A DNA stretch of 64,000 nucleotides from Desulfuromonas sp. (GCA_021162745.1 JAGGYC010000051.1:1-64000), one strand, 5' to 3'. Numbered from the stretch's first letter, positions 53,289 through 61,941 are shown. Notes: generated by a model from the sequence alone, not told the origin. Made by a program: numbers and translations.

Positions 53289-54170
53289 TCATAGTGACAA
53301 CAGTTCACGATCGGTGCAAAAATTATGCTGGAGACCGGTCAACGGGTCAGTAAACTCAACCCGCTTCGCCAACAACTGTAACGGTTTGCTGAAATCATCC
53401 GGCTGTTCTGGCAATAACTGTGGATAGTAACGGTCATTGACAATGCCGAAACCCAGCCCACTCATATGAATACGCAATTGATGGGTTTTTCCGGTGATGG
53501 GGTGAAGCTCGAACAGACCACGCGAACCGGAATACGCCAACAACGTGATCTGCGAATGAGCGTTGACCTCTCCATCCACCACCTGACGGCAAAACCATGG
53601 CTCTGATTGCTTAATACGGTTCTTCACTGTCCACTGGCTTTGCTGGGGACGTTCTGGGCAATGGCCGAGAGCAAGGTAGGTTTTATATATCTGCCCACTG
53701 CTGAACAGCTGGTTATACCGGGCCCGCGAACCGGATTTCTGGCCAAACATCACCAGCCCGGCGGTAAAGCGATCGATACGATGGAGCGGAACCAGTTGAT
53801 CATTACCGGTGGTAGCCCGCAAACGGTAGAGCAGATTTTCGGTGACATAGCGGCCACCGGGAGTCACCGGCAGAAAATGGGGTTTGTCGGCCACAAGCAG
53901 TTCCTCATCCTCGTAGAGGATGGTTTCGGTAAACGGGATGTGCGGTTCGTCGATCACTTCGCGGAAATAACACAGCAGACTTTGTGGCACATAAGGGCTA
54001 GCCTCAGATAGTGGCCGACCATCACCATCGGTCACTTTACCCGCAGCCAAGCGCTGAACCCAGCACTGGCGGCCAACACGCGGAAAGTGGCTGTCGAGAA
54101 AATCGAGCAGCGTTGGATACGGCGGTTGCGCTTGAGGCAACACCAGCTTTGATGGATAGTTGGAAATGGC
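53289..54170 (-). CDS. RluA-family pseudouridine synthase
   Basis: A 293-aa rRNA or tRNA pseudouridine synthase. The catalytic Asp is in LHRIDRFTAGLVMFG (motif HRIDxxTSG-like), with DEELLVADKPHFLPVTPGG and PITGKTHQLRIHMSGLG as flanking hallmarks. The N-terminal region (YPTLLDFLDSHFPRVG) resembles the RluA subgroup lacking a full S4 domain. The position modified cannot be predicted. The ORF track begins at 54284. I prefer MAISNYPS at 54170, because homology-like sequence starts there, though its ribosome binding site is weak. Confidence 0.85.
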   Translation of the reverse strand, partial: AISNYPSKLVLPQAQPPYPTLLDFLDSHFPRVGRQCWVQRLAAGKVTDGDGRPLSEASPYVPQSLLCYFREVIDEPHIPFTETILYEDEELLVADKPHFLPVTPGGRYVTENLLYRLRATTGNDQLVPLHRIDRFTAGLVMFGQKSGSRARYNQLFSSGQIYKTYLALGHCPERPQQSQWTVKNRIKQSEPWFCRQVVDGEVNAHSQITLLAYSGSRGLFELHPITGKTHQLRIHMSGLGFGIVNDRYYPQLLPEQPDDFSKPLQLLAKRVEFTDPLTGLQHNFCTDRELLSL

Positions 54171-54284
54171 CATATCTGCTTCACTGTCAGTCAGGCTCCC
54201 TGCGAGGTGTAAATGCAGGGAGCAAAGATGATGAGATAGGGTAAAATCTTCCCCCCCATTCTCGCGCCCGTTCTCTTCGTTCAC

Positions 54285-54439
54285 TCAAGACGCAGAGATC
54301 GCGGAGAAAAGCAAAACTCGAAATTCAGGGTTAAGCCCTAAATCCAAAAAACAAGATTTTGATCTTGATCTTCCCTGCGCGCTCAGCGTTCTCAGCGCGA
54401 AACTTCTTTTAATCTTCTTTGCGTCTTGGCGCGGAAAAA
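54285..54439. other. Intergenic repeat-like sequence between metY and the RluA gene
   Basis: CAAGACGCAGAGATCGCGGAG near the left edge is an approximate inverted counterpart of TTTGCGTCTTGGCGCGGA at the right edge. CTGCGCGCTCAGCGTTCTCAG lies between. This kind of sequence is found between genes in many bacteria. It may form a weak terminator for metY. No gene is seen. Confidence 0.5.
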
Positions 54440-55738
54440 TTAGCCCAAGGCCTGTTGCAGATCAGCTAGTATATCATCGATATGTTCAACACCGATGGAC
54501 AGGCGGATTAATTCAGGACTGATCCCGCCAGCCGCCTGCTGCTCTGTCGTCAACTGCGAATGGGTGGTTGAGGTCGGATGGATCGCTAAGCTCTTGGCAT
54601 CGCCGACATTAGCCACATGAGAAAACAACTCCAGGTTCTCAATAAAATTGCGACCGGCATCTTCGCCCCCCTTGATACCGAACACCACCATCGCGCCAAA
54701 ACCATTTTTCAAATACTTTTGCGCTTTGGCGTAGGAGGTATCACCTTCAAGACCCGGATAACACACCCATTCCACCCGGGGATGATCCTTGAGATGGCGG
54801 GCCACGGCCAGGGCATTGGCGCAGTGCCGCTCCATACGCAACGGCAGAGTCTCAATGCCATGCAGGAACATCCACGAATTGTCCGGCGAGATACAAGCGC
54901 CCAGATTGCGCAGGGGCACCAGTCTCATGCGCATAATATAGGCCAGCGGATTAAGGTCGCCCAGATCGATAGCGTAACGGATGCCATGATAACTGGGATC
55001 GGGCTCGCAGAGCAACGGGTGTTTACCGGTTGTCCAGTCAAAGGTTCCGGCATCGACGACAATACCGCCAATGCCGACACCATGGCCACCGAGCCATTTG
55101 GTCAGCGAGTGGATGACGATATCGGCACCATGCTCAATGGGACGCAGCAGAAACGGGGTGGCAAAGGTGCTGTCGACAATCAACGGCAAACCGTTGTCAT
55201 GAGCAATGGTGGCCAACGCTTCGATATCGGCCACATCCAGCATGGGGTTGCCGATCACCTCGGTAAACAACGCCTTGGTTTTTTCGTTAATCGCAGCAGC
55301 AAAGTTTTGCGGATCGGTCGGATCGACAAAGATCACCTTAATGCCCAACTGCGGCAGAATATCGTTAAATTGGGTATAGCTACCGCCATAGAGATGGCTG
55401 GAAGCAACGATTTCATCACCAACCTGGGCCAAGTTGATAATACTGTAGAAGATGGCACTGGTCCCCGAGGCTACCGCCAGCGCGGCCGCACCGCCTTCCA
55501 GAGCAGCAACACGCTGTTCAAGGACATCGGTGGTCGGATTCATCAAGCGGGTGTAGATATTGCCCAGTTCCTTGAGGGCAAACAGATTGGCGGCATGCTC
55601 GGTATTTTTGAACTGAAATGAGCTGGTACGGTAAACGGGAACGGCACAACTGCCCGTAGTGGGATCCGGGCTGTAACCGGCGTGAAGAACCTGGGTTTCA
55701 ATGTGTGTGCTTATGGGGGTACTTATGGGCTTGCTCAT
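54440..55738 (-). CDS. metY: O-acetylhomoserine sulfhydrylase (MetY/Met17 type)
   Basis: A 432-aa PLP enzyme of the Cys/Met metabolism family. It most likely makes homocysteine from O-acetylhomoserine and sulfide. [20 protein letters not shown], the PLP-phosphate region [31 protein letters not shown] and the Schiff-base lysine in [11 protein letters not shown] are intact. The long C-terminal part ([31 protein letters not shown]) is typical of MetY rather than the shorter cystathionine enzymes. A SAM riboswitch directly upstream supports a methionine role. AGAGAGGA is the ribosome binding site. Confidence 0.95.
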   Translation of the reverse strand: MSKPISTPISTHIETQVLHAGYSPDPTTGSCAVPVYRTSSFQFKNTEHAANLFALKELGNIYTRLMNPTTDVLEQRVAALEGGAAALAVASGTSAIFYSIINLAQVGDEIVASSHLYGGSYTQFNDILPQLGIKVIFVDPTDPQNFAAAINEKTKALFTEVIGNPMLDVADIEALATIAHDNGLPLIVDSTFATPFLLRPIEHGADIVIHSLTKWLGGHGVGIGGIVVDAGTFDWTTGKHPLLCEPDPSYHGIRYAIDLGDLNPLAYIMRMRLVPLRNLGACISPDNSWMFLHGIETLPLRMERHCANALAVARHLKDHPRVEWVCYPGLEGDTSYAKAQKYLKNGFGAMVVFGIKGGEDAGRNFIENLELFSHVANVGDAKSLAIHPTSTTHSQLTTEQQAAGGISPELIRLSIGVEHIDDILADLQQALG

Positions 55739-55770
55739 GACAAAGTCCTCTCTTGGGGGAAATATTAAAT

Positions 55771-55911
55771 CAAGAGAGGCTGCGAGCAGATGACAAGAGT
55801 CGTCAACTTTCCCCTTGCGGGGCGCATCGCTGCTTTCGAAACTCGAAAAGCAGCTGGCACCTTGGTTGTCAGGTTGCCGGGCGCTTGATACAAATCCTCA
55901 CGCCTCTCTTA
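55771..55911 (-). promoter_or_regulatory. SAM-I (S-box) riboswitch aptamer upstream of metY
   Basis: Read on the minus strand, AAGAGAGGC (55910-55902) and GCCTCTCTT (55780-55772) form P1. Between them come GTGAGGATTTGTATCAAG, the invariant core CCCGGCAACC and AAGGTGCCA. Two further hairpins follow (CTGCTTTCGAAA-type stem and CCCCGCAAGGGG). Order and spacing match the S-box aptamer. The metY start is only 33 bp past P1, so control is probably at translation. The ribosome binding site repeats the 5' P1 sequence AAGAGAGG, so it can pair with the 3' P1 strand. Confidence 0.85.
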
Positions 55912-56086
55912 ATGCTTGTCGACAAGCATAAACACCTGACCATTATTGTCAAGATTATTTTTTCCGCCACGATCTTTTTTTTGTTGTGCATGCAGCCCGG
56001 CAGAAGATGTTGTTAAAACTCGACAGAATGTGATAAATTAAAACTTTGTTCTAATGGATGACACTGCCTTCAAAAGAGACATCTTT

Positions 56087-57100
56087 ATGGGTTCCGACCA
56101 ATCCTTAAATGAAAAAAATATCCAGATTTGTGAACGATGCACTGAGCTGCTCGAAGATGCCAGAGCTCTTGAAGAATTTATTGGCCGGACCAACGAACAG
56201 CTACTTAAGTCTGAGATGTCAAACATGGAACTGGAACAGATATTTTCTTCTTGCGTTGATCCAATGCTGGTGGTTCGCGAGGATGGTATTATCGTCCGCG
56301 CCAATAGACAGATGCTACAGCATCTCAATCACTCCCTTAACGAGGTGATTGGCCGACACTGTTCAGAGCTACTCAGTGCAGAAGAATGCCCTCTGTCCCG
56401 CAACAAAAGAGAAACAGTGCAGACCGATATTGAACTGGTCAACAGCAAAGGCGAAACAACCAGCTTTATCATGACCACCTCGCCGCTGGTGACCCTCGAT
56501 GGCAGCCCCGGCACCCTTGCTCAATATAAAGAGATCACCGACCGCAAACAGGCCGAGCGAGCACTCGCTGAAGCCCATGAGACCCTGAAGCGAATCGCCA
56601 GAATAGATGGCCTGACTCAAATCCCCAACCGCCGCACTTTTGACGAAACGCTGAACAGCAAATGGCAACACTTGACCCGTCTGCAACAACCCCTGTCGAT
56701 TATTCTATGCGACATCGACTTCTTTAAAAAATACAACGACAGCTACGGTCATCAACAAGGCGACAACTGTCTCGTCAGAGTGGCTCAAGCCCTGGCCAGT
56801 GCCGTACCGGAATCTGGCGGTCTGGCCGCACGCTACGGTGGCGAAGAGTTTATCTTCCTGCTGCCTGAAACCCCGCTGAACGATGCCATCGCCATTGCCG
56901 AAACAGCACGCCAAAAAGTCGAACAACTCACCATTGAACATAGAACCTCCGACATCTGTCCCATTGTGACATTGAGCCTTGGCGTCTCCAGCGTTATCCC
57001 CAGTGCCGACACCAGCAGTCTTGAGCTGATCAAAGCTGCCGATGCTGTCCTTTACACCTCTAAAGAGAATGGCCGTAACCGGGTAACTGCCGCGGAATAA
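56087..57100 (+). CDS. PAS-GGDEF diguanylate cyclase
   Basis: A soluble protein of about 337 aa with no membrane helix. A short coiled region (about 10-45) leads to a PAS domain (about 45-165; MLVVREDGIIVRANRQML) and a GGDEF domain (about 170-337). The active site RYGGEEFIFLLPE is intact. The residues five before it (ESGG) do not form the RxxD inhibitory site, so feedback inhibition is not expected. FDETLNSKW, DIDFFKKYNDSYGHQQGD is the usual metal/GTP region. The ORF track starts at 56054; I prefer ATG 56087, preceded by AAAAGAGA. It is divergent from metY. Confidence 0.9.
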   Translation: MGSDQSLNEKNIQICERCTELLEDARALEEFIGRTNEQLLKSEMSNMELEQIFSSCVDPMLVVREDGIIVRANRQMLQHLNHSLNEVIGRHCSELLSAEECPLSRNKRETVQTDIELVNSKGETTSFIMTTSPLVTLDGSPGTLAQYKEITDRKQAERALAEAHETLKRIARIDGLTQIPNRRTFDETLNSKWQHLTRLQQPLSIILCDIDFFKKYNDSYGHQQGDNCLVRVAQALASAVPESGGLAARYGGEEFIFLLPETPLNDAIAIAETARQKVEQLTIEHRTSDICPIVTLSLGVSSVIPSADTSSLELIKAADAVLYTSKENGRNRVTAAE

Positions 57101-57211
57101 GGCGCAAACCTGCCAACGTCAACATCTCTGCTGATCCCTTAATAAGAACACCGCATCACTCGTCCACGTACACTTTCAACCACGGCCAGTACACTTCCCC
57201 ACGCGAGCACA

Positions 57212-57228
57212 TTCCCGTAAAATGGGAA
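57212..57228. promoter_or_regulatory. Dyad TTCCC-N7-GGGAA, possible activator site
   Basis: TTCCCGTAAAATGGGAA is an inverted repeat about 165-180 bp upstream of the putative sigma-54 promoter. That distance suits an enhancer-binding protein. No cognate regulator gene is adjacent. Confidence 0.4.
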
Positions 57229-57283
57229 CACCAATGAACCGGTTTTCATTTAATTAAATCAACCATGTAAAAATCTACACACT

Positions 57284-57302
57284 TTGTCCCAACTTGGAAC
57301 AA
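57284..57302. promoter_or_regulatory. 19-bp dyad TTGT(C)CCAA..TTGG(A)ACAA, possible activator site
   Basis: TTGTCCCAACTTGGAACAA is palindromic except for the central base and one mismatched pair. It lies about 90 bp upstream of the putative sigma-54 promoter, a usual position for an upstream activating sequence. Confidence 0.5.
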
Positions 57303-57390
57303 CCTCCCCGCAAAACCGCCTCTACACCCAGGACAACGACACCACCACAATCCCCCCCATAAACAGCCAGTTAGACTGTACACATCACGG

Positions 57391-57406
57391 TTGGCCTACT
57401 CCTTGC
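57391..57406 (+). promoter_or_regulatory. Putative sigma-54 promoter of the aldehyde dehydrogenase gene
   Basis: TTGGCCTACTCCTTGC has GG and GC at the required -24/-12 spacing. TGGC and TTGC starts are 11 bases apart, as in the TGGCAC-N5-TTGC consensus. It lies about 85 bp before the start codon, in a long spacer with two dyads upstream. Confidence 0.6.
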
Positions 57407-57493
57407 CTTTATACATAGATGGAATTCCCTAAAAAGAACACAAGTATAACTTAAACCAGATGGCAGTTAACCAATACTTTGCGGGAGGTACTC

Positions 57494-58831
57494 ATGGTAG
57501 AAAAAAAAATCAACCAGATGATCAACAAAGCACAAGGCGCTGTAGCCGAATTCAAGAAGCTCAATCAAGAGCAGACCGATGCTATTTGCGAGGCCATTGC
57601 CAAAGTTATTGAAGAGAAAAAAGAGGTACTGGCCGAAATGGCCGTTGAAGAGACCGGGATGGGCAACGTGCCTGACAAGACCATCAAGAACTACTTCGGT
57701 TCTGCTGTGGTATGGAACGACATGAAGGGCGTTAAGACCGTCGGCATCGTCAAAGACGAAAACGACATCATCGAAATCGCCGAGCCGTTTGGCGTTGTCG
57801 CCGCCGTCACCCCGACCACCAATCCGACATCAACCGTTTGCTTTAAAGTACTGTCAGCTCTCAAAGGTTGCAACGCTGTCGTCTTCGGTTTCCACCCCCG
57901 CGCCCAAAAATGTTGTGAAACAACAGCGCAGCTGTGCCTCGACGCAGCCCTGGCCGCCGGTGGCCCTGCCAACTGCATCCAATGGATCACCGAGCCTTCC
58001 ATCGACGCCACCAACGCCCTGATGACAAACCCCGGTGTTGACGTTATCCTCGCAACCGGTGGTAGCGCGATGGTTAAAGCAGCTTATAGCTCCGGTAATC
58101 CCGCTTACGGCGTTGGCGCAGGCGGTTGCCCGGTTTATGTCGCCAGCGATGCCGACATCGATCAAGCCATGGAAGACGTTATTCTGTCTAAGACTTTCGA
58201 CAACGGTGTTGTCTGTGCTTCCGAACAAAACCTGATCTTTGACGATGCTGCCGTGGCAGAAAAAGCCGTCGCCAAATTACAAAAAATCGGTGCATATCTG
58301 GTTAACGCAGAAGAAAAAAACAAGCTCGAAAAGCTTTACTTCGACGGTTGCCACGTTGTTTCCGGCGCAGTCGTGGGTCAGTCGGCAATTAAGATTGCTG
58401 AAATGGCAGATTTCACTGTTCCCGAAGCTACCCGCGCACTATTGGTCGGCCCATTGAAAGACACTCAAGAAATTGAACCGATGAGCCGCGAAAAACTGTC
58501 ACCAAGCCTCGGTTACTTTGTTGTCGAAGGTAAGGACGCTGCTATCGATCTTTGTGCTGAACTGCTCAGCAACGGTGGTGCAGGCCACACCGCAGGTATC
58601 CACTCTGCCAGCGAAGAGCTGTGCCTTGAGTTCACCCAGCGTGTTGACGCTAACCGCATTACCTTCAACTCTCCAACCAGCCACGGTGCCATCGGTGGTC
58701 TGTACAACATATTGATCCCTTCTTTGACCTTGGGTTGTGGTTCTCATGGTAACAACATCACCACGGACAACATCAGCTTCCGTAACCTGATCAACATCAA
58801 GCGTGCTGCGCGACGTGTTGTACAAGGCTAA
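57494..58831 (+). CDS. CoA-acylating aldehyde dehydrogenase (EutE/PduP/AdhE-N type)
   Basis: A 445-aa NAD-dependent enzyme that should interconvert an aldehyde plus CoA with acyl-CoA. The catalytic Cys is in FDNGVVCASEQNLIF (about 240). VAAVTPTTNPTSTV, ILATGGSAMVKAAYSSG and NSPTSHGAIGG match the acylating subgroup found in AdhE and EutE, not ordinary acid-forming dehydrogenases. Acetaldehyde is the likeliest substrate, though sulfoacetaldehyde relatives exist. The start follows GGGAGGTACTC. The gene is alone, with a probable sigma-54 promoter and a strong terminator, which suggests high inducible expression, for example during ethanol or ethanolamine use (inference). Confidence 0.9.
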   Translation: MVEKKINQMINKAQGAVAEFKKLNQEQTDAICEAIAKVIEEKKEVLAEMAVEETGMGNVPDKTIKNYFGSAVVWNDMKGVKTVGIVKDENDIIEIAEPFGVVAAVTPTTNPTSTVCFKVLSALKGCNAVVFGFHPRAQKCCETTAQLCLDAALAAGGPANCIQWITEPSIDATNALMTNPGVDVILATGGSAMVKAAYSSGNPAYGVGAGGCPVYVASDADIDQAMEDVILSKTFDNGVVCASEQNLIFDDAAVAEKAVAKLQKIGAYLVNAEEKNKLEKLYFDGCHVVSGAVVGQSAIKIAEMADFTVPEATRALLVGPLKDTQEIEPMSREKLSPSLGYFVVEGKDAAIDLCAELLSNGGAGHTAGIHSASEELCLEFTQRVDANRITFNSPTSHGAIGGLYNILIPSLTLGCGSHGNNITTDNISFRNLINIKRAARRVVQG

Positions 58832-58865
58832 ATAAACGCTCAATGTAATCGCACTATGCACAAAC

Positions 58866-58904
58866 AAAATGGGCAGCGGATTTTTTGCGCTGCCCATTTT
58901 ATTA
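58866..58904 (+). terminator. Intrinsic terminator of the aldehyde dehydrogenase gene
   Basis: AAAATGGGCAGCG, a loop containing six T and CGCTGCCCATTTT form a perfect 13-bp stem 34 bp after the stop codon. Confidence 0.9.
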
Positions 58905-58999
58905 TCCGTTCTTTATATTTATTCCCCCCGCAGCCGACAGCAGAGAAAAACTTGCTATGCTTATAAGGTATCTTTTGGTCTTCCACCAACAAGGAACCT

Positions 59000-59596
59000 A
59001 TGCAACGCAACCTGTGGCTCTTCATATTTTCAGCCGTTCTGCTGTGGTCAGCCATCTACCCCCATAGTTACCTGATCTGGACATTAGAGGTTTCACCAGC
59101 CCTGTTCGCCCTGCTGATTCTGGCCGTGAGCCGCCGCCGCTTCCCTTTGACACCTTTGGTCTACCAGCTCATCCTCGTTCATGCAGTAATACTGATGATC
59201 GGCGGTCACTACACCTATGCTGAGGTGCCACTGTTCGAGCAACTCAGTGAGCGCAACAATTTCGACAAATTAGCCCACTTTGGCCAGGGCTTTGTCCCCG
59301 CTCTGGTGACGCGGGAAATCCTGCTGCGACTCAAGGTGATCACTTCACAACGCTGGTGCGCTTTTATCGTCGTGTCGATCTGTCTGGCCATCAGCGCCTT
59401 CTATGAACTGATTGAGTGGCAGCTGGCAGTGCTGTCCGAGGAGGCCGCGGAGGACTTTCTCAGTCTGCAGGGTTATGTCTGGGATACCCAGGCGGATATG
59501 GCCTGCGCACTGGTCGGGGCAATATGCGGGCTATTGTGGCTGAGTCGTCTCCATGATCTTCAGTTACGGAAACTGATGAATCGCCCCCTGAACTGA
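59000..59596 (+). CDS. YjdF-like (DUF2238) inner-membrane protein
   Basis: A 198-aa protein with about six membrane helices. The sequence HYTYAEVPLFEQLSERNNFD with KLAHFGQGFVPALVTREIL (about 73-112) and FYELIEWQLAVLSEEAAEDF with GYVWDTQADMACALVGA are the hallmarks of the DUF2238/YjdF family. Conserved His, Glu and Asp residues lie at the membrane face. The function is unknown. It is convergent with the acyltransferase remnant. Confidence 0.9.
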   Translation: MQRNLWLFIFSAVLLWSAIYPHSYLIWTLEVSPALFALLILAVSRRRFPLTPLVYQLILVHAVILMIGGHYTYAEVPLFEQLSERNNFDKLAHFGQGFVPALVTREILLRLKVITSQRWCAFIVVSICLAISAFYELIEWQLAVLSEEAAEDFLSLQGYVWDTQADMACALVGAICGLLWLSRLHDLQLRKLMNRPLN

Positions 59597-59684
59597 CATT
59601 GATTGCTATTTCCCCCGTACAACAGACAAACAATTTATCGTACCTCATCCGATCCTTCCATACTCAATCAAAGGCAACCCTGCC

Positions 59685-60162
59685 TCAAAACAGATCATAA
59701 TGCTCCTGCAACAACGCCTTGAGCTGCCGGTAATCGGTCTTACCGGTGCCCAGCACCGGAATGGCCTCATTGGGTATCACCTTGCGAATATTGTGCAACG
59801 GCGACAAGCCGGTGGTGCGCACCAGCACCACCCGCGCTTCGGGACAAGCGTTCAGCAACCGTTCAACGGCACTGCTGCCGCATAACGATTCATACTGACT
59901 ACGATCGATGCGACCGACCGGATAGACCAACAGGTTATCCCCCTATTTTAGACTGTTCGCCATCTCCAGCAGGCCTGCCCAACAGCTTGACGACCAGCGT
60001 CCTGTGCTCCCTGCTGCTGATTGAGATCAGGGCCGGGTGATTGGGTAAAAACAGAATTCCCTGCCGTCCGCCATTTTTAATATCGTCGATACCATCCACA
60101 TCAATCCGATATCGTAACCGCAACAACCCTTGTAATAGCCACACTGCAATCGACTTAAACAC
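59685..60162 (-). pseudogene. Decayed acyltransferase / acyl-ACP ligase (Aas-like) gene
   Basis: Two pieces in different frames remain. The first (60162-59935) begins MFKSIAVWLLQGLLRLRYR and reaches the acyltransferase motif region LFLPNHPALIS before shifting frame. The second (59930-59685), in another frame after an in-frame TAG, reads GDNLLVYPVGRIDRSQYES and VVLVRTTGL of a PlsC-like domain. It then jumps to IPVLGTGKTDYRQLKALL, the extreme C-terminus of an AMP-forming acyl-ACP ligase. About 500 or more residues are missing. The intact gene would have followed the MFS transporter, as in lplT-aas. It overlaps the MFS stop by 8 bp. Confidence 0.8.
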
Positions 60163-61417
60163 ACCACGCCTCCTTGGTCAAAAGAGCAACAAACACCGCA
60201 CCAGCCATCAACGACAGACCGCCACAAATTATCATGGCAACGGTCGGTATCACAGCCGCATCGAGCAAGGAGAACAATTGCCCTGACAACAGAATGCCGG
60301 TAAAGGCACCGAAATTGGACACGGAGATCACCTTGCCCCGCTCATGGGCCGCCGGTCGCACCTGAATAAAACTGGACTGGGGGATGATGAATACCCCACC
60401 GCAGCAACCACTGACCGCCAAGGCGATAAACAACAGCGGCAGTTGCAATGATTCAGACAACTGTGGCACCAGACCACAAGCCACCAGACCCAACCCCATA
60501 CCGATCGCCGATGGTGCAATCACATGGGTCCAGTGATCCACATTAGTCAACTTGGCAGCCAAAAATGAGCCACCGCAGATGCCAACCATCAGCGACACAA
60601 TCAGCAAACTGGTCAACGTCGAGCTGTAGTGTAATTGCTGAATACCGAGGGTGTTGATGATCAACACCACCAGCGACGCCATGAAATAAAAGAAGGCATC
60701 ACCGAGCAAAGCCAGGAACAGCGGCGGATCTTGGCGTAGTTGCCATAAATCCCTGGCCGAATGCCACGGCCCCAGCCACGGAAACGGTGCCGTGGTCCCC
60801 TGAGCCGGTCGTTTAGCGACACCAAAGCTGCACAATACACCGATCAACGCCACCACCATCACGCCGGTAGCGACAATCCAGCGTCCCTGTTCATAGCTGT
60901 TACAGGCGTCACCCCGGTCGAGGGCAAATCCGGCACAGGCAATCCCCATCAGAATGGCTAATGTCGTGACCAGTTTGAGCACCGCATTGGCCTTGGTGAC
61001 ATATTCGTAGGGATAGAGTTCTGGGATCGAGCCGTTGATGGCAGGTCCAAACAGGGTGGATTGCAGCGCCATGATAAACACCATGGCCAGAATACCGTTC
61101 CAGTGAAGAGTCAGCATCCCCCAGGCCCCGACCGACATTGCCAGCAGTTCGAGAAATTTCGCCCCGATCACCACCTGTTTTTTACTGTAACGATCCGCCA
61201 GCCAACCGGCCCCGGCGGAAAACAGGATAAACGGCAAAGCAAACAACACCGTGGCCGTCCCCTGCAACTGGGTCAAACCGGCACAGACCGCCAGCAACAG
61301 GGCGGACTGCTTAAAAAAATTGTCGTTGAAGGCACCGAAAAAATAGGTGGCGGCCATGGCGATAAACTTGCTGCGGCCATGACGAATCTGCGCCTGTATC
61401 TGTGGATCAAACTGCAT
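60155..61417 (-). CDS. LplT-like MFS transporter, probable lysophospholipid transporter
   Basis: A 420-aa major-facilitator protein with about twelve helices. The N-terminus (FIAMAATYFFGAFNDNFFKQ) and ALPFILFSAGAGWLADRYSK resemble the LplT/Aas-linked MFS group, which flips lysophospholipids inward for reacylation. The downstream gene is the remnant of the matching acyltransferase-ligase, which supports the assignment by context. Because that partner is destroyed, the transporter may be idle or on the way to loss, but its own frame is intact. The start at MQFDPQIQ follows GGAGGAAGTA; the ORF-track start is four codons earlier. Confidence 0.82.
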   Translation of the reverse strand: MQFDPQIQAQIRHGRSKFIAMAATYFFGAFNDNFFKQSALLLAVCAGLTQLQGTATVLFALPFILFSAGAGWLADRYSKKQVVIGAKFLELLAMSVGAWGMLTLHWNGILAMVFIMALQSTLFGPAINGSIPELYPYEYVTKANAVLKLVTTLAILMGIACAGFALDRGDACNSYEQGRWIVATGVMVVALIGVLCSFGVAKRPAQGTTAPFPWLGPWHSARDLWQLRQDPPLFLALLGDAFFYFMASLVVLIINTLGIQQLHYSSTLTSLLIVSLMVGICGGSFLAAKLTNVDHWTHVIAPSAIGMGLGLVACGLVPQLSESLQLPLLFIALAVSGCCGGVFIIPQSSFIQVRPAAHERGKVISVSNFGAFTGILLSGQLFSLLDAAVIPTVAMIICGGLSLMAGAVFVALLTKEAWCV

Positions 61418-61569
61418 TACTTCCTCCATGAATCAGAAGTAACTGCCAGCCGATCCATAGTAGGGCAAAATCGGCGGCGTTCTGATAGAGCGTTTATCAT
61501 CAACAAGATGTTGCATAACGATACCACCGCAACAATGAGAACATCACCCACACAATCAAATATTCCTGA

Positions 61570-61800
61570 CGCCTACGCAACAAAAAAGAGGAACTCAGTC
61601 GGCCTCAAGGCCCGACTGGCCACCAAACCCACGCATAACGGAAACAGACTCATCGTATGTTCAAACAGAAATTCACGCGAAGCGGGTTTTGGGCGATTTC
61701 TTTGCCCACTTTCTTTGGGGCCAATAAAGAAAGCGGGTCGGCTGCGGGCCGAGTCCCGCGAACTTGATCTAGAATTTGATCCTCAAGTCGCTTCGCGATT
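61570..61800 (+). repeat. Dispersed structured repeat, divergent copy E
   Basis: The distal module is recognisable: CCCACTTTCTTTGGGGCC, AATAAAGAAAGCGGGTCGGC and GAGTCCCGCGAACTTGATCT have the same order and hairpins as copies B-D. The proximal module is replaced by GTCGGCCTCAAGGCCCGAC. The CTTTCTTT/AAAGAAAG stem differs in sequence from CTTTTT/AAAAAG in other copies but still pairs. It ends with TCGCTTCGCGATTCGAAG. Confidence 0.65.
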
Positions 61801-61880
61801 CGAAGCATTTATCACGGTGATCTGATTAATCAATTGCGTCAGCAACAAACAGCAAAGAACAAAAAACCATCAAAGCATAA

Positions 61881-61918
61881 AAAAAGCCCTGTCCGTAAAA
61901 CGGATAGGGCTTTTTCAG
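61881..61918 (-). terminator. Intrinsic terminator of ppiC
   Basis: AAAAAGCCCTGTCCGT, loop AAA and ACGGATAGGGCTTTTT form a 16-bp stem with one G-U pair. On the minus strand it ends in TTTTTTT, 24 bp after the stop codon. Confidence 0.93.
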
Positions 61919-61941
61919 CAAACATCTATACCAGCAGCAAC

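Larger units (their letters stand above)
57101..57493. other. Long control region upstream of the aldehyde dehydrogenase gene
   Basis: This 390-bp spacer holds no gene. It contains two dyads (57212-57228 and 57284-57302) and a sigma-54-type promoter (57391-57406), annotated separately. The rest is A/C-rich and shows no other clear structure. GGGAGGTACTC before 57494 is the ribosome binding site. Confidence 0.6.
61418..61941. other. 524-bp intergenic region containing repeat copy E
   Basis: Apart from the divergent repeat copy (61570-61800) and the ppiC terminator (61881-61918), no gene is supported. The long plus-strand ORF crossing it (61061-61825) is antisense to the MFS gene and then runs through the repeat. 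Confidence 0.65.

Noticed and set aside
61061-61825. 254-aa plus-strand ORF
   Set aside because: It is antisense to the MFS gene and then crosses repeat copy E; no protein family is visible.
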